Origin: Arabidopsis thaliana
Lineage: Eukaryota > Streptophyta > Magnoliopsida > Brassicales > Brassicaceae
Assembly (NCBI RefSeq): GCF_000001735.4
Contig: NC_003071.7
Coordinates: 8,983,151 to 9,047,150, forward strand
Direction: 5' to 3'
Length of the DNA stretch: 64,000 nt
Program-made: the position numbers and the translations under genes
The notes under the pieces: model-generated
What the model was told of the DNA's origin: nothing
The model's database searches: none
The model's input: the letters and a program-made list of their open reading frames with translations, nothing else
Shown: one piece after another, positions 45,656 to 57,789 of the stretch
Layout: each line of letters begins with the position of its first letter
Position numbering within the stretch: position 1 is the stretch's first letter

Positions 45656-48600
45656 ATCGGCACTTGAAACTTGAAAGTGATGTTGTGACGTTGCAATGAA
45701 ATTGATGTTGTGAGAGGTTTCCTTTCTAATAATAAGGACACGAGCTCGACGAGTGTCTTAACTATATGGGCTGTTAATTATTTATACTTTTGGGCTTTCT
45801 TCGGCCTAAACATTATATCATATGCGTTTATGTATGGACTTCGGCCATTTAATTTCACAAGGTATTATTCAAATAACTATGAAAAATAACAATATATATA
45901 CACATAAAATAGGGGCATATAGAGACAAATGCTTGTAGATTAATCTTCTCTGAGATTTGTCTGGTAAAAAAGAGGACACAGGGGAAACTGAAAATGATTG
46001 TGGTTGATGACAAACAAACAAATGGGAATCTAAATTATGATGGAACATACACATATGTTGTTCTCTGTCTTTATTATGGTAAGTAGTGGTAAAAGGCGTG
46101 GCTCAGGAGGCAATATTTTTCAAAAGATTGATTAAAAAGGAGCTTTTGGTTTGACCAGGTCTAATCAGTTTCAGACCAACATAACTAATAAAGTATTTTC
46201 GTATCTACTGCTTAAGACAGTCTTTTCCTTTGTCTACACACAAAAAAAAATTCTAACCAAAATTAATACTCAGCTTTTTTCTTCTTTTCAGCTATAAATA
46301 ATTACTACTCAACTTTGTGAATAAATTTTGCAGTAAATAAATATGGGTAAGAATATTAAATGTAGTTATGATGAAGGAGACAAAGAGAGCAGAAAAAATA
46401 AGAGAGTTAATTTGAAATTGTCTCACAATCTCTTAGCCATTAATAACTTTGAGTAGAAACACAGAGAAGAAAGCGTGCCTTAGGCATTTTCTCTAATACT
46501 GTTCTCTAATACTGAATGCTTAGCCTCGTTTTACTTAATTACAATTCCCATTATTATTACTTGTGAAATTATAGCCATGTTTTTTATAGTATTTTATTAT
46601 GAAGAAACACTTGCTTACTAATGCTCTAAAATATTTAGGTATATATTATAGAATCAATCTATATATACATTTTTGCAGCCATTTTAGCAAATAAATCTTA
46701 AAGTTGGACTTATTTACAACCTAATGCCATTAGCATTAAATCTTTTTTCCAAAATAATTAATTTTACTTTAAATTTTTAATTTAAATTGTCAATCACATT
46801 ATCAATCAAATTTAATCCAAACAAACTTCACATCAATCCCTTAAAATTAGCATAAACGTATTTTATTAACAAAATTTTAAAACAAAATTTTTTGTTTAAA
46901 TAAATATTGTTCTTACTAAATGTTTTTTGTTTAAATAAACAAATCATGTATTTGAACTTATTTACAATGTCATGCTACTGACATTAATTATTTAGGCATG
47001 AAAATATTTATTTAAAGATTTAAATCTTCTAAATTTTTGCTTTTAGAGTTATTATATCATTTACCTAAAAGGCAAAAAATATTAATTTTTTAAATATTAT
47101 TATTTGTATATTTAAACTTCATAAAACATTATTAATATTTGAATTTATAAAAAGTTTAATCTATCAAAAATAATTAACATCATTATATAATATATAAAGT
47201 TTAAAAAAATCTCAAAAAAAATTTCGTCATATTTTGTGATTCGAAATTTTAAGAATGAACATATATTAACCAATTGGCGAAAAATGTGTGGGTTCAACGT
47301 CCCGCAACGACTAAAATATTTTGACAATGATTCATAAACATATTATAAATAAGATCAACATTAATAAAATAAATAGTTTTTGTTTGTGGACGGGTTTGGC
47401 AGGACGGGTTTGGCAGGACGTTACTTAGTAACAATGGTAAACTATAAAATTATTTACAAATTTTTATATATATTAATTTTTAAAAATGAACTGTCTCCGC
47501 GGTGTACCGCGGGTTAAAATCTAGTTATTAAAGTAATTTGAGATCAGTAATTTGAGATCAGTTACTCTTGGAAAAAAAAAAATACCAATTAGTAAATCCA
47601 TTCGAGATTAGTTGATTTTGTAAATTGTTTATTTCAACGTGGGTTCTTAACTAAATACAAGAATTTAATCAGAAATATGTGTGTTTCATTAAGTAATTCT
47701 TTTTTCTTTAATATTGTTGCCCAGCAAATATTTGCAAAGAATTTGATAAATAAATAAAAAAAGCTACAAAGACTCATGCATGCTCATTTGTCATTATTTC
47801 TAACAATGCTATTTTTGTTTCATAGAATTATGATTATTGAAAAGACAAACCCATTATGAGATATGATGATAGGGTCATAAATAATAAATATGTCTATATG
47901 TATATGAAAAGATGCAACAAGTGACTTCTAAATTCAACTATTTTGTTATAATGATTGTGGAGCATATCATGAATCACCATCATGATTATTTATTAGATAT
48001 GTATAAATGATAAATTTTGAGATTCTTAGTTTCTCACATAATATTAGCATCACAAAAGCACCTCAATGAGGTCATGAAGAGGTTATCACCTTTTAAATAA
48101 TAAACAAAATAAGCAGCACAGAAAAAAAATATTATTATTCTTAAATTATTCTTGAAAAATCTAAAGAAAGAAACAACGTTCACTTGGAAAAAGACAGTAG
48201 ACTTGAAATTAAATTGTTCTTGTATGTTGTTAAAAAAAAAGAAAAAAATTGTTCTTGGATAAATATCTTTGTTTTGAGTCAATGCATTTGAATGAGAACA
48301 TGAATATTAATATAGGCATTAACAAACAAAAGATGTCTGTTTTTGAGACCACATGATCTAATATAGAAGAATATTTGTTTTTATTTTGTGGTTGTCTACT
48401 TGTTTGTATTGGTTTGCCTTAAGCAGTTACTTATATGCTTTCGTCAATGAAATGACAAAAAATATTATCTCTCATAGAATAGATATTGGTTAATTACGTA
48501 CCTTCACATATTCACAACATGCATCTTTTAGGAAATTAATGGAATTCAAAATATAATCGGTAGTGCATTGAGTTAAATATGACTCCAAAGATGAATAGCT

Positions 48601-51138
48601 TGAGTTTTCACTTAAACTTTTTAATATTTTATATGAGATTTATTTATTTTGATTGGTAAATAATACAGAATTGTAGAACGATGAAATTTGAAAAATCATA
48701 GAAATTACAAAATAATATAAATATTAAACGAAGATGGAAACTCAATTTGAGAGATCAACAAAATTAGTTTGACGCTACTAAATTTCTGTAACTTCCATCC
48801 ACAACTAATTTTAAAAAATAACAAAATAATATAATATAATGGTCTAGCATAAATTAAGATTAAACTAAAAATTGTATGAATGCTAAAAAAAAAAAAAAAA
48901 ACTAAAACCACATGTTTGACAAAAAAAAAAAAAAAAACCATATAATTCCTTCACTATATGCTCTAGTTAGTAGTTAATTACCATATAACAAAATTTAAGT
49001 ATCTATTATCACTTTATCAGTGTACTTCACCATATCCCCAAAGTTAGTAAATAAACTTATTTTGCACCATAGATAGATTCAAAAGAAAGAAAATTGATGA
49101 GATCAATGTGATATACTAGGTTTTAGTGTATAAATTGAGAATACTAAGAAAGAGCACAAATTTCAGAGAGATGAATGGGGCATGTGATAAAAGCGAGCTT
49201 ACCTCTTCTTATTATAAAAGCGACCACGCTTGTTTTCTTGCAATGATTCCGTCTACTTTCTTGTTAATTTATCATGCTCTCTTTAAAAAATACACAGTAA
49301 AAAATAAATTCATATCTTATAAAAACAGATTTCAGTTATTTTTCTTTTTTCTTTTGGTCATAAGATTTCATTTTTCTATGTTTTACTCCTCGTACATAAC
49401 ATATCATGAAAGTATATTAATTACGTATCTATTTTCCATGATATTAATCATTAGTGAAAATTGTGAAATATCAAGAGTCGAGATTTTATATAGGCAAATA
49501 ATAAAATACTAAGTTATTATTGAAGTAAATAAATCAAAAATATTTGACGTATGAGATTAAAGGCACAATTTTACCGTTGTTTTAAATATTTATACATTGT
49601 TTTGCTGAAAAAGTTTTATTAAATTTTTATATACATTAGATAAATTGGGTGTTTGCATGAGAGCTTTGTATTACATATTCTATAGCATTTAAAAAAATAT
49701 TATTTCGTTTGACAAAAAAAAAAAAATTTCAAATGTCTATACTAAACGTGTTTTCAGTTCATTTCGCTTAGTTTGGAAAAACACACTTGTATCATTCTGT
49801 TTTTTTTTTCTAATACCAACACAACCATTGTCATCTATACTACGATTCTTTGATCATTTTTTAAACGCCGAATGGTAACCAGTGGGTACATAACATTTGA
49901 GATAATTGAACCTTAATTTTAGGTGTCCTTCATTCTCCCTTCATCTATGTTGGTCACTACTTAACGATACATAATTATGGAACTAAATGTAATGTAAAGT
50001 TTCATGATATATACACATAGAAAAAGTAAAAACAAAAATGGTTTTGCATTGAATATGACAGCCCATTAATTTACAGCTGTAAGTCTATATAGTGCAAAGG
50101 CAGTATCTCTATAAAAATCATCAAACTCGTAGAAAAAGCAAAATCTAGATGAATAAATACAAGAGGTACTTGTATAAGCAACATCGAGATTTACAAATGT
50201 TTGTTCGAATCATGGGAGAATATTAATGTACTATATAGCAGATTTTTCATTCAAACTTTTGTCTTCTTTTCAAATACTTTTTGTTTTTGTTTTTTGACAT
50301 AGAATTTTCTTTCGTATAATTGATACCACAAGAGTTATTATGATCAGAGGTTGGAGAGCCTTTACAGACACATCTAGAGATTACATGTAAATATATCGTA
50401 TTCGTATAACTCAACTTATAGCCAAATTAATGAAAATGTTTTGTTTTTAACGAATAGCATTGGAATTAGAATAGTAAAGGAATAATTTGCTCGAGAAACG
50501 AAAGCCCACTCGTGCGAGCAAAACGTGACTCGCCGCTAAACCATGTGCTTACGCTTAATTTAATTAATTTGCTGATAAAAACAACAAAAACAGTACTTAG
50601 ACATTGGATAAAAAACAACAAATCAGTACTTAAATAAAGACTATTAAGTACAAATATTAGCCGGCGAAAAACTCAGTATAGTTGCGGCTTCATTTTCTTT
50701 CTATAATAAAAATCCAACAAACATTACATCTTTAATTTTACTAATTACCCTTTCAAAATGTCCATTTGTTAATACTATAAAAGAGAAAAATATAGATGGT
50801 AACAGTAAAACTTGTTTTGTTAGGTTTGGTAATAAATAAACAGATATTTACTGTGGGGGAAAATACTTTAATGGAAACAGCAATAGTAGTATGTATGAAT
50901 TGGTTCGATGTAGTTGTTGTTGTCACTCCCGAAACATAAACTCTCACAAGTAGCTATCAAAAACAAAGCAAAGAGAGTTAAGCTTCTCTCATCATCTTGC
51001 CTTGAAAAACTACTTCCGTGTCTCCCTCTCTGTCTACACAACACTCTTCTCTATTTTCTTTCTTTCTCTCTATATATATTCATATCTCTTCTCCATTCTC
51101 TCTTACTTCAAAATTCATCACAAAGAGAGATAAGAGAG
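45656..51138. other. 5.5-kb AT-rich spacer and LAX2 promoter
   Basis: No gene that I can support. It includes a Helitron-type end at 47524, scattered poly-A/T tracts (e.g. 48885-48935) and a CT-rich LAX2 leader at about 50990-51138. Open frames such as 49126-49512 are lysine/isoleucine-rich, typical of random AT-rich DNA. LAX2 expression is vascular and auxin-dependent, and the long upstream region is a plausible home for its enhancers. Confidence 0.6.
46650..47524 (+). mobile_element. Non-autonomous Helitron (ATREP-like)
   Basis: The right end has all Helitron 3' signatures: a GC-rich hairpin CCGCGGT-gt-ACCGCGG (47497-47512) followed by gttaaaat and the terminal CTAG at 47521-47524, with T as the next host base. 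Upstream is an AT-rich body with a duplicated gacgggtttggcag phrase (47393-47421). The left TC end is not certain; 46650 is an estimate (aatcaatctatata). No Rep/helicase gene, so non-autonomous. Confidence 0.7.
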
Positions 51139-53289
51139 ATGGAGAACGGTGAGAAAGCAGCTGAGACTGTCGTTGTTGGGAACTATGTTGAGATGGAGAA
51201 GGATGGTAAAGCTTTAGACATCAAATCTAAGCTATCTGACATGTTTTGGCATGGTGGCTCTGCTTATGATGCTTGGTTCAGCTGTGCTTCCAATCAGGTA
51301 ATAGCTTTCTCTCAGATGAAAATGATGAACAAGTTTTGGTTTAAATATATATTTAGTCTCTCTGCTTATGATTCTGATTCATGAATGTGCTATTATATAG
51401 GTGGCACAAGTGCTGTTGACACTGCCATACTCGTTCTCACAGCTGGGGATGCTCTCAGGGATTCTGTTTCAGCTCTTTTATGGCATCTTAGGTAGTTGGA
51501 CTGCTTACCTCATCAGTATTCTCTATGTTGAATACAGAACCAGAAAGGAAAGAGAGAAAGTTAACTTCAGAAACCATGTCATTCAGGTTTCTTTACTGAT
51601 CTTTTCTATTATTCAAAGTATATATCTGACATGTTTTTTGTACAAAAACATTTGACATGTTGTTGGTTAATGTGAAGTGGTTTGAGGTTCTTGATGGATT
51701 GCTTGGGAAGCATTGGAGGAATGTTGGTTTAGCCTTTAACTGCACCTTCCTTCTCTTTGGATCTGTCATTCAACTCATAGCTTGTGCCAGGTACTTTATA
51801 TACCAATTCTTTCTTCAGGAAAATGAGACTAATGATGTAGTGGTTTAATGGTAAGTGAATGTGTTGTTGCAGCAACATATATTACATAAATGATAATCTG
51901 GACAAGAGGACATGGACATACATATTTGGAGCATGTTGTGCAACCACAGTCTTTATTCCTTCCTTCCACAACTACAGGATCTGGTCTTTTCTTGGACTCT
52001 TGATGACCACTTACACTGCTTGGTACCTCACCATTGCCTCTATCCTCCATGGACAGGTAACTAGTTCTTTCTTTAATCTAATTAGTTTCAACGAGTTAAA
52101 GATTAGAATAGCTGGTGATGTTGTGGCTTAAGGGGACTCAAAAACATCAACAAAGTTGTCTTTTTGCTTATGTCTTTTGGCACTTGTGTTTCAAGCAACA
52201 TGTGGTTTGGGACCACTTTACCCAAACCCATAACATTGGTGTGTCAGACTTAGTTTAATGCATAAATGTTATATACTTGTAGAGTTGTAGATAATTGAAT
52301 TTTCTTATAGAAGGAGAATAATGTAATGTACCAATGTTGGAATAATAAAAATAGGTAGAAGGAGTGAAGCATTCAGGACCAAGCAAGCTGGTTTTATACT
52401 TCACAGGGGCCACAAACATTCTTTACACATTCGGTGGACATGCTGTTACTGTGTATGTTCTCTTTTTTTTACCCTTTTAACCCCATCACCATTCACATAT
52501 CCTAAGGGTATAACTGGAATTACAGAGTAATGAAAATGACCACTCACTTTCATTGTTTGTGTGTTGTTTGTTGGCAGAGAGATAATGCATGCTATGTGGA
52601 AACCTCAGAAGTTCAAGTCCATATACCTGTTTGCAACACTCTACGTGCTGACGCTAACGCTGCCTTCTGCGTCTGCGGTTTATTGGGCGTTTGGTGATTT
52701 GCTTCTAAACCATTCAAACGCATTTGCTCTTCTCCCAAAGAATCTTTACCGTGACTTTGCAGTTGTGCTTATGCTCATCCATCAGTTCATCACCTTTGGT
52801 TTTGCTTGCACGCCACTCTACTTTGTGTGGGAGAAGCTAATAGGGATGCATGAGTGCAGAAGCATGTGTAAACGAGCCGCTGCGAGGCTCCCTGTCGTTA
52901 TACCCATTTGGTTTCTTGCTATCATATTCCCGTTCTTTGGTCCCATTAACTCAACCGTAGGATCTCTTCTCGTCAGCTTCACTGTCTACATCATCCCAGC
53001 ACTAGCTCACATCTTCACCTTCCGCTCATCCGCCGCACGTGAAAACGCTGTGGAGCAGCCACCAAGGTTTCTAGGACGATGGACTGGGGCATTCACGATC
53101 AATGCCTTCATAGTTGTGTGGGTGTTCATTGTTGGATTCGGGTTCGGTGGTTGGGCTAGTATGATCAATTTTGTACACCAGATTGACACCTTTGGCCTCT
53201 TCACCAAATGCTACCAATGCCCACCACCGGTTATGGTCTCACCTCCTCCAATCAGCCATCCTCACTTCAATCACACTCACGGCCTTTGA
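51139..53289 (+). CDS. LAX2: LAX2, AUX1-family auxin influx carrier
   Basis: Six exons (51139..51297, 51401..51586, 51678..51790, 51873..52056, 52355..52452, 52578..53289), 483 aa. The soluble N-terminus (MENGEKAAETVVVGNYVEME) leads into DMFWHGGSAYDAWFSCASNQ and VAQVLLTLPYSFSQLGMLSG, the first amino-acid/auxin permease helices. About eleven hydrophobic segments follow, with FGGHAVTVEIMHAMWKPQKF and HQFITFGFACTPLYFVWEKL. The Pro-rich tail (PPPVMVSPPPISHPH) is typical of AUX1/LAX. The protein is a plasma-membrane proton symporter that imports indole-3-acetic acid; LAX2 acts in cotyledon and leaf vascular patterning. All exon phases match. Confidence 0.97.
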
Positions 53290-53832
53290 ATTTTAAGCAT
53301 CAAATCTTTAGTACCGGCCCAAAAGTGTCCCTAGCTGCCACGAAAGTTGGCGTTTTTCCACGGATCAGAAAAAGACGAGATTTGGGTTTTTCTTAGATCT
53401 ACCAAGCCCGTAGTGTGTTTGGGTGTTTGTTTAGCATCTAAAGTTGGTTGGTCTGTTTTTATTGTATTTCATGTTTGGGAATTAAAGAAAAAAAAAAAAA
53501 ACTTTAGGAGTTAATGCCATATCTTTCATCAAGAACAATCATTTCCAAATTTCAAGGATTAGTTCGGAAGTTATGGTTAAAAGATTGTATGAAGGCTTGA
53601 AGTAGAGGAAGAAGATGAGCAAAAGTTATGATAAACATGCAATTAAAACCAATCCAGTTTCTTTCTCAAATCACAAGGAACCATAACCATAACAACCACA
53701 AGTCCTAATTAATAAATTCCGAAAACAACATTGAAGAGAGTCGAATAACAAAAGATAGATAATAATTTGATAGAAGTCACGGAGAAGAGGGATCGATGAC
53801 TGATTTACCCCTTCTTCACAGTCTGGTTTGCT
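53290..53832. other. Convergent 3' region LAX2/CSP4
   Basis: 540 bp with both 3' untranslated regions and a 14-A run near 53489. No gene. Confidence 0.6.
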
Positions 53833-54438
53833 TCAACGAGCACCACCGCTAGTGCAATCCCTTGCAAAGTGCCCAGACTCTCCACAGCTGTAGCAGCTTA
53901 AGCCACCACCACCTCCTCCTCCGCCGCCGCCAGACCCGTACCTTCCACCACCCCCGCCTCCGCTGTATCCTCCACCACCTTGAGAGCATTCTCTCGCCAT
54001 GTGACCTGGTTCACCGCACTTAAAGCAAGAATTATCACCACCACCTCCTCCACGGCCACCGCTTCCTCTTCCACCATAACCTCCTCCGTAGCTTCCTCCA
54101 CCACGTCCCCCTCCTCTTCCACCACCGCCGCCAAAACCACCGCGTCCACCAGATGAACCACCACCACCGCTGTTACCCTGAACGGGAGCACCGTCGGGTC
54201 CAGACACTTCAATAGCCTTGGGACGGCCGGAGTTGTCAACCTCAACGTCGAACTCAACAGATTCCTCAGCTGCGAGGCTACGAAATCCTTCAGATCTGAT
54301 GGAAGACTGGTGAACGAAGAGATCGTCACCACCGTCGCTAGGTGTGATGAAACCAAACCCCTTCTGTGTATCAAACCACTTCACCGTTCCCTTGCGTCTG
54401 TCTCCACCACTCATGTTCACGTCTCCTCCTCCGCTCAT
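53833..54438 (-). CDS. CSP4: Cold shock domain protein 4 (GRP2B), RNA chaperone
   Basis: Single exon, 201 aa. N-terminal cold shock domain (about 14-80) with RNP1 GFGFITP and RNP2 DLFVHQSS. Gly-rich linkers then alternate with two CCHC zinc knuckles ([14 protein letters not shown] and [14 protein letters not shown]). The chosen start gives [20 protein letters not shown]; an ATG three codons upstream (MIR) also exists. The protein melts nucleic-acid secondary structure; the family acts in cold acclimation, flowering and seed development. The leader holds a CT repeat. Antisense frames are open only because of the Gly codon bias. Confidence 0.96.
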
Positions 54439-54484
54439 TCTGATCAAAATCTCTCCGACGAACTAAAAGTAAATCACCGATCAG

Positions 54485-54501
54485 ATCTCTCTCTCTCTCC
54501 T
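54485..54501. repeat. (CT)n tract in the CSP4 leader
   Basis: Short tctctctctctctcc run in the 5' untranslated region of CSP4; on the mRNA strand it is a GA tract. Confidence 0.7.
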
Positions 54502-55864
54502 TTGGCGTGAAGCAGACGCTGTTTATATATCTGCGAGATATGTGTGTAAAGGCATAGGGTATCCCGCCACGTCACTATTTACTTTTTATTCCAATATTCT
54601 CTACTCTTTTTTCTTTCATATTCCCATTTTTAATACGTATTTTCCATCTTATAAATTGGCTATTTCTATTTTTCTGCATAATTCCTTGACTTTTTCCAGT
54701 ACAATTAGAAATTTTACTTAATGAAATACGAATTTGTTTGAATAGTAAAACTAAAAAGGAAATAATATAATTACAAAAATGGGCCAGGCTAATGTTCGAG
54801 ATTGTATTATTTTTTCCTTTTCGGGAAACTAAAGGGAGCGATGGGCCCGCTTTGATCTGGACGGTTGGGGATGCTTTGCAGGAGGCTTCTCAGCCGTTAG
54901 ATTCAAATCTAAGAGTTGAAAGTTATTCAAAGCTTATCTTCTTCTTCTCCCGAAAAGATCTAACAGAGTGAAGGGTACAATGGGAAAAAGACAAGTTTAT
55001 ATATTTAATAATTTAATATTATTCTGGTTCAGTCAACATTAAAGTTGACGGACGTAAGCAGATATTTTGACTAGTCGTCCCATATTTTTGGGAACGCAAA
55101 CTGCGTGCCGTTTCTTTTTTTATTTTTATTTTATTACGCTCTCGTACAAATAAATAGTGGATTTTCACAGAGTAGCCCCAAAGTTTTTTTGTATGTATTT
55201 ATTTTGGTCAAAATCTCAAAAGAGTGGTCAAAAGCGTAACGTCCATAGTCCAAATGACATGACGATGGGACCTGTCAATGCACATTTACACTTTCCAAAC
55301 AAAAAAAATACTACATGTATCCAATTTTGAAATCTTTAGTTTTACCCAAAATAATTCAATGAAAAGATGAGTTTGGTTACTAATAGTAGTTTGGCCACTA
55401 AGTTTATCTGTATCAATTATGATTCTATCTACCTATATTTAAAGAAGTGATTGAGCTTTAAATGTGCCTCTTTTAAATTTATGAAGGTATGAATGATTTG
55501 AATCCCAAGAGTTTGTAAAGATGTTTTGACTCTGAATAATGACAAAACCGCAAAGTGTGATACAGTTTCGATAGTAACGAAAATTTTGTATATATTTATT
55601 TAATTTATTATTATTTGAACCTCAACGCAACTTATCGAACAACACATTTTTATTCGGAGTTTTAGTTATGGGATCTTCGAGTTTTTATCTAACATGAAGG
55701 TCATGGAATCAACGTTTGTTTCATGTAAGTGTGTGATAATGTTTAACTTTTTACTTGCGAATGGAAAACCATATTGATATTATGACATTGTATATTAAAG
55801 ATGTCTAACTCTTTTAGAATCATCTAAATGACTCACATGTAAAAATTTAATTGGTAGGTTCTAA

Positions 55865-56117
55865 AGGCATCTCCATCAGTGAGATACCTTATTGGTTTTT
55901 AAAAAAAAATATATTAGTATTTTAATAAATATTAGTTCTATAATTAAATTTTAATAATAAAATAATATTTGACCAATAGATGATATACAAGTGTTCTTAT
56001 GGGTTTTTCAGAGTTTTTCACTTGAGAGACTAATTTTACTCTCTCTCTTACTTTTTGATTATATTTTATTTTTATATTAAACAGTTTTTCAATAAAAAAT
56101 CATTGATGGAGATGGTT
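55865..56117. mobile_element. MITE, PIF/Harbinger-like, 253 bp
   Basis: The left end aggCATCTCCATCAgTGA and the right end TCAtTGATGGAGATGgtt are terminal inverted repeats. They are flanked by TAA on both sides (55862-55864 and 56118-56120), a 3-bp target duplication typical of PIF/Harbinger-type MITEs. The interior is AT-rich without coding capacity. Confidence 0.75.
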
Positions 56118-57789
56118 TAATACCTTAATTATCATCTCGGAATAATAGTAGATCGCAAACCAAAAACTAAAAAAGAAAATATAGTAGAAAAATATCTAAT
56201 TTTTAACATTTGCTTTCACACTAATGATACTAGCTAACTCGGCTACTAATTTTTATTTTGAAAAACAACCATTGAAATATATAGACTGCAAGCGTGGGTT
56301 TTTCCCATTTTTCTAATTTCCAACTAAGAAATATGGACAAACTAAAACAAAAAAATTAACAGATTTTACAGTCATTGTCGAAGAAAAAGATGGTATCTCT
56401 ACACATATACTTTACACTTTTACAGTCGTTGCTAAATCTTTTATGTTGGTAAATTAGCTATATAACTTCAATAATTAGAACCTTTTTTTTTGTCATGAGA
56501 GTTCTCTTCGAATATTGATTAGTTTTAGAAAATAATCAATAATTCGTAAACACGTATACTATTAAAATACATTTGATATTGTAGTTGAAGTGTGACTTTA
56601 TTAACTTGAAAGTATGTTTCATCGAGTAAGAATGACATTCATGCTAAAGTATACTTAAGCTCTGGATGATTTTTTTTTTCTTGATACTTATTGGCTCCAT
56701 CTTAATAAAAAAAAACAGAATGGCAGACGTAGGATTATATAATTTCGACTAAGCATCCTCTCTGTTCTACTATGTAAATTCGAATACATGTCCGAATAAT
56801 TAGGACTTTGAAAATTCTCCACAACTACATGATCATAATGCCAATTCTCTTTGATTTAATTAATTTTTATTTTTGATAAATAGACTACTTTGTTCAATCG
56901 ATCATCGGGTTTGGAGACACAACTTTTTTACTTTTTTAGTAATACATTTTTTATAAGCTCTTGTTAAAAACAAATACATTTTCGCTTACTTATCAAAAAT
57001 GAATAAACTTATTCCTAGTAATATTTTTTTTTTTGGATCATAATTCGTAGTAATATATATGATGGTGATTACATGAGACAATGATCTTGAGTCAACAAGT
57101 CAATAATTTGTAGACTAATAGAAAAAGGTTTTAAAATGTTTTAGCATACAAATAAAATGATAAATGAAAAAACTAACTGAATATACAAATGTAATTGGCT
57201 TTTAAAATAAGGTGCTACTTAAAATAGGATGAATCTAACGAAAAAACCTAACTAAATCCTTTAGAGTTTCAGTTAGTGATTCAACACTTCAACTTTTTGA
57301 TGCTATTATAACCAATCTTGCGATTCTTTTAGGCGAGTTGGGACGAAAAATTTAATAAAACTATTGATGAGTAGAATTATTTTAGTCTTTTTAATTATTT
57401 ATTTTGGAGCATGCACATGATAGAAGATTTATCAGTTTCGGATTAAACCCCGTTTAAGATTTTTCCACATATCTTATAAAATATTAATTTTTATTTTCAC
57501 TTCTCACGAAAATATTTATATTATTTTTTTATTGGTTAATTAGTTAATATAGTGAAGATAAAAGGAAACTTTAATATGAAAAGAAGATTATCATATTTGA
57601 GCCAAAAGTAATTAAAAATAATAATTTTGTTGCTCGAACGACGTCGCTTTGCTGGGAGCGCAAATAATCTCCGGCTTCTGATCAAAGCCGCTAACTCAGG
57701 CAGAGGCTTTAACATGCCTTCACTCCAGTTCACCGCCGTTGTCTTCTCTCTCACCGACGGCTTAAGTTTTATCTGTCGGAGTAGTTTCA

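Larger units (their letters stand above)
54439..57789. other. Intergenic region CSP4/FIO1
   Basis: 3.3 kb, AT-rich, between divergent genes. A MITE lies at 55865-56117. Otherwise only promoter-like and unassigned sequence, with no coding signal. Confidence 0.6.

Noticed and set aside
49126-49512. 128-codon open frame in the LAX2 upstream region
   Set aside because: Composition (Ile, Lys, Tyr, Phe) is what random AT-rich DNA gives; no domain or splice context.
53898-54374. Long alternative frame over CSP4
   Set aside because: It lies in another frame of the Gly-rich CSP4 coding sequence, is Val/Glu-rich by codon bias and has no domain.
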